DNA from: Clostridia bacterium
GTDB lineage: Bacteria; UBA6262; WVXT01; JAUXBS01
NCBI GenBank assembly: GCA_030619245.1
Contig: JAUXBS010000100.1
Location: forward strand, 1-5,496
Length of the DNA stretch: 5,496 bases
Reading direction: 5' to 3'
This document shows, in pieces, positions 5,309 through 5,496 of this stretch. Numbering within the stretch: position 1 is the first letter of the stretch; each line of letters opens with the position of its first letter. Both the position numbers and the translations under genes were made by a program. The notes beneath the pieces are model-generated. The model did not search any database. It was not told the origin of the DNA and was given only the letters and a program-made list of their open reading frames with translations.

Positions 5309-5496
5309 CTAATTCATTCTTATTTTTGTATCCGTAGGCACTATCCGCGCTTCAAGTATAACACCCAGTTTGCCCAGTCCCTCACAAGCATTTAAATCAC
5401 CATCGCCTAATGATATTGCTTTTTGCACCTGTACTTTCCCGGGTGAATAATGCATCCCCCCCACATTTATCGTTTTTACCTTAAGCCCCTTCCTTA
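5309..5496 (-). CDS. PTS mannose/sorbose-family IIB subunit, C-terminal 61 residues only
   Basis: The open frame enters from the right edge and ends in a TAG at 5311-5309. The translation contains INVGGMHYSPGKVQVQKAIS, then GDGDLNACEGLGKLGV and ILEARIVPTDTKIRMN. This is the C-terminal pattern of mannose-family IIB proteins: the NIGGMH..GK stretch, the helix with the D/E-rich turn, and the final EAR-x-VP strand. IIB takes phosphate from IIA on a His and gives it to the sugar bound in IIC/IID. The phospho-His lies in the N-terminal part outside the window, so activity cannot be judged. It is the first visible gene of the operon that runs on to IIC, IID, HPr and enzyme I. Confidence 0.85.
   Translation of the reverse strand, partial: RKGLKVKTINVGGMHYSPGKVQVQKAISLGDGDLNACEGLGKLGVILEARIVPTDTKIRMN

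Overview
The window carries seven genes, all read on the minus strand, plus two short palindromic repeats. It looks like a chromosomal segment of a free-living Gram-negative bacterium of moderate to low GC. The mix of a NIF3-family protein behind rpsU and a mannose-family PTS ending in HPr and enzyme I suggests a candidate phylum such as Omnitrophota, or something related to Deltaproteobacteria. That placement is inferred from gene order and protein style, not from a marker gene, and is weak.

The right half (about 5496 down to 1790) is the 3' part of a phosphotransferase-system operon. In transcription order it holds the C-terminal end of a mannose/sorbose-family IIB subunit (cut by the window edge), then IIC, IID, HPr (ptsH) and enzyme I (ptsI). 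Enzyme I takes phosphate from PEP on His189 and passes it to His15 of HPr. HPr would pass it to a IIA protein, which lies outside the window, then to IIB and finally to the sugar entering through the IIC/IID membrane complex. HPr keeps Ser46, the site used by HPr kinase, so a regulatory branch is likely. The genes are tightly spaced: IIC and IID overlap by up to 35 bases, and IID to HPr is 11 bases. A GGGACGGTT-type palindrome sits in the 53-base HPr-ptsI gap, next to the ptsI ribosome binding site.

The middle (1516-1789) is a 274-base intergenic region. It contains a double-hairpin repeat resembling a REP or IS200/IS605 end, an A-rich tract, and a near-consensus sigma70 promoter (TTGCAT, 17 bases, TATAAT) directed leftwards.

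That promoter drives the left operon: a HinT-like HIT hydrolase, ribosomal protein bS21 (rpsU) with a long basic tail, and a NIF3/DUF34-family protein that runs off the left edge. The last sense codons of rpsU (AGG AGA) form part of the Shine-Dalgarno sequence for the NIF3 gene, whose TTG start lies one codon past the rpsU stop in the same frame.

No tRNA, rRNA, CRISPR array, intact transposase gene or clearly new defence-like system is visible. The gene content is mostly housekeeping; the most interesting points are enzyme I active-site substitutions, the rpsU-NIF3 junction and the two repeat-like palindromes.
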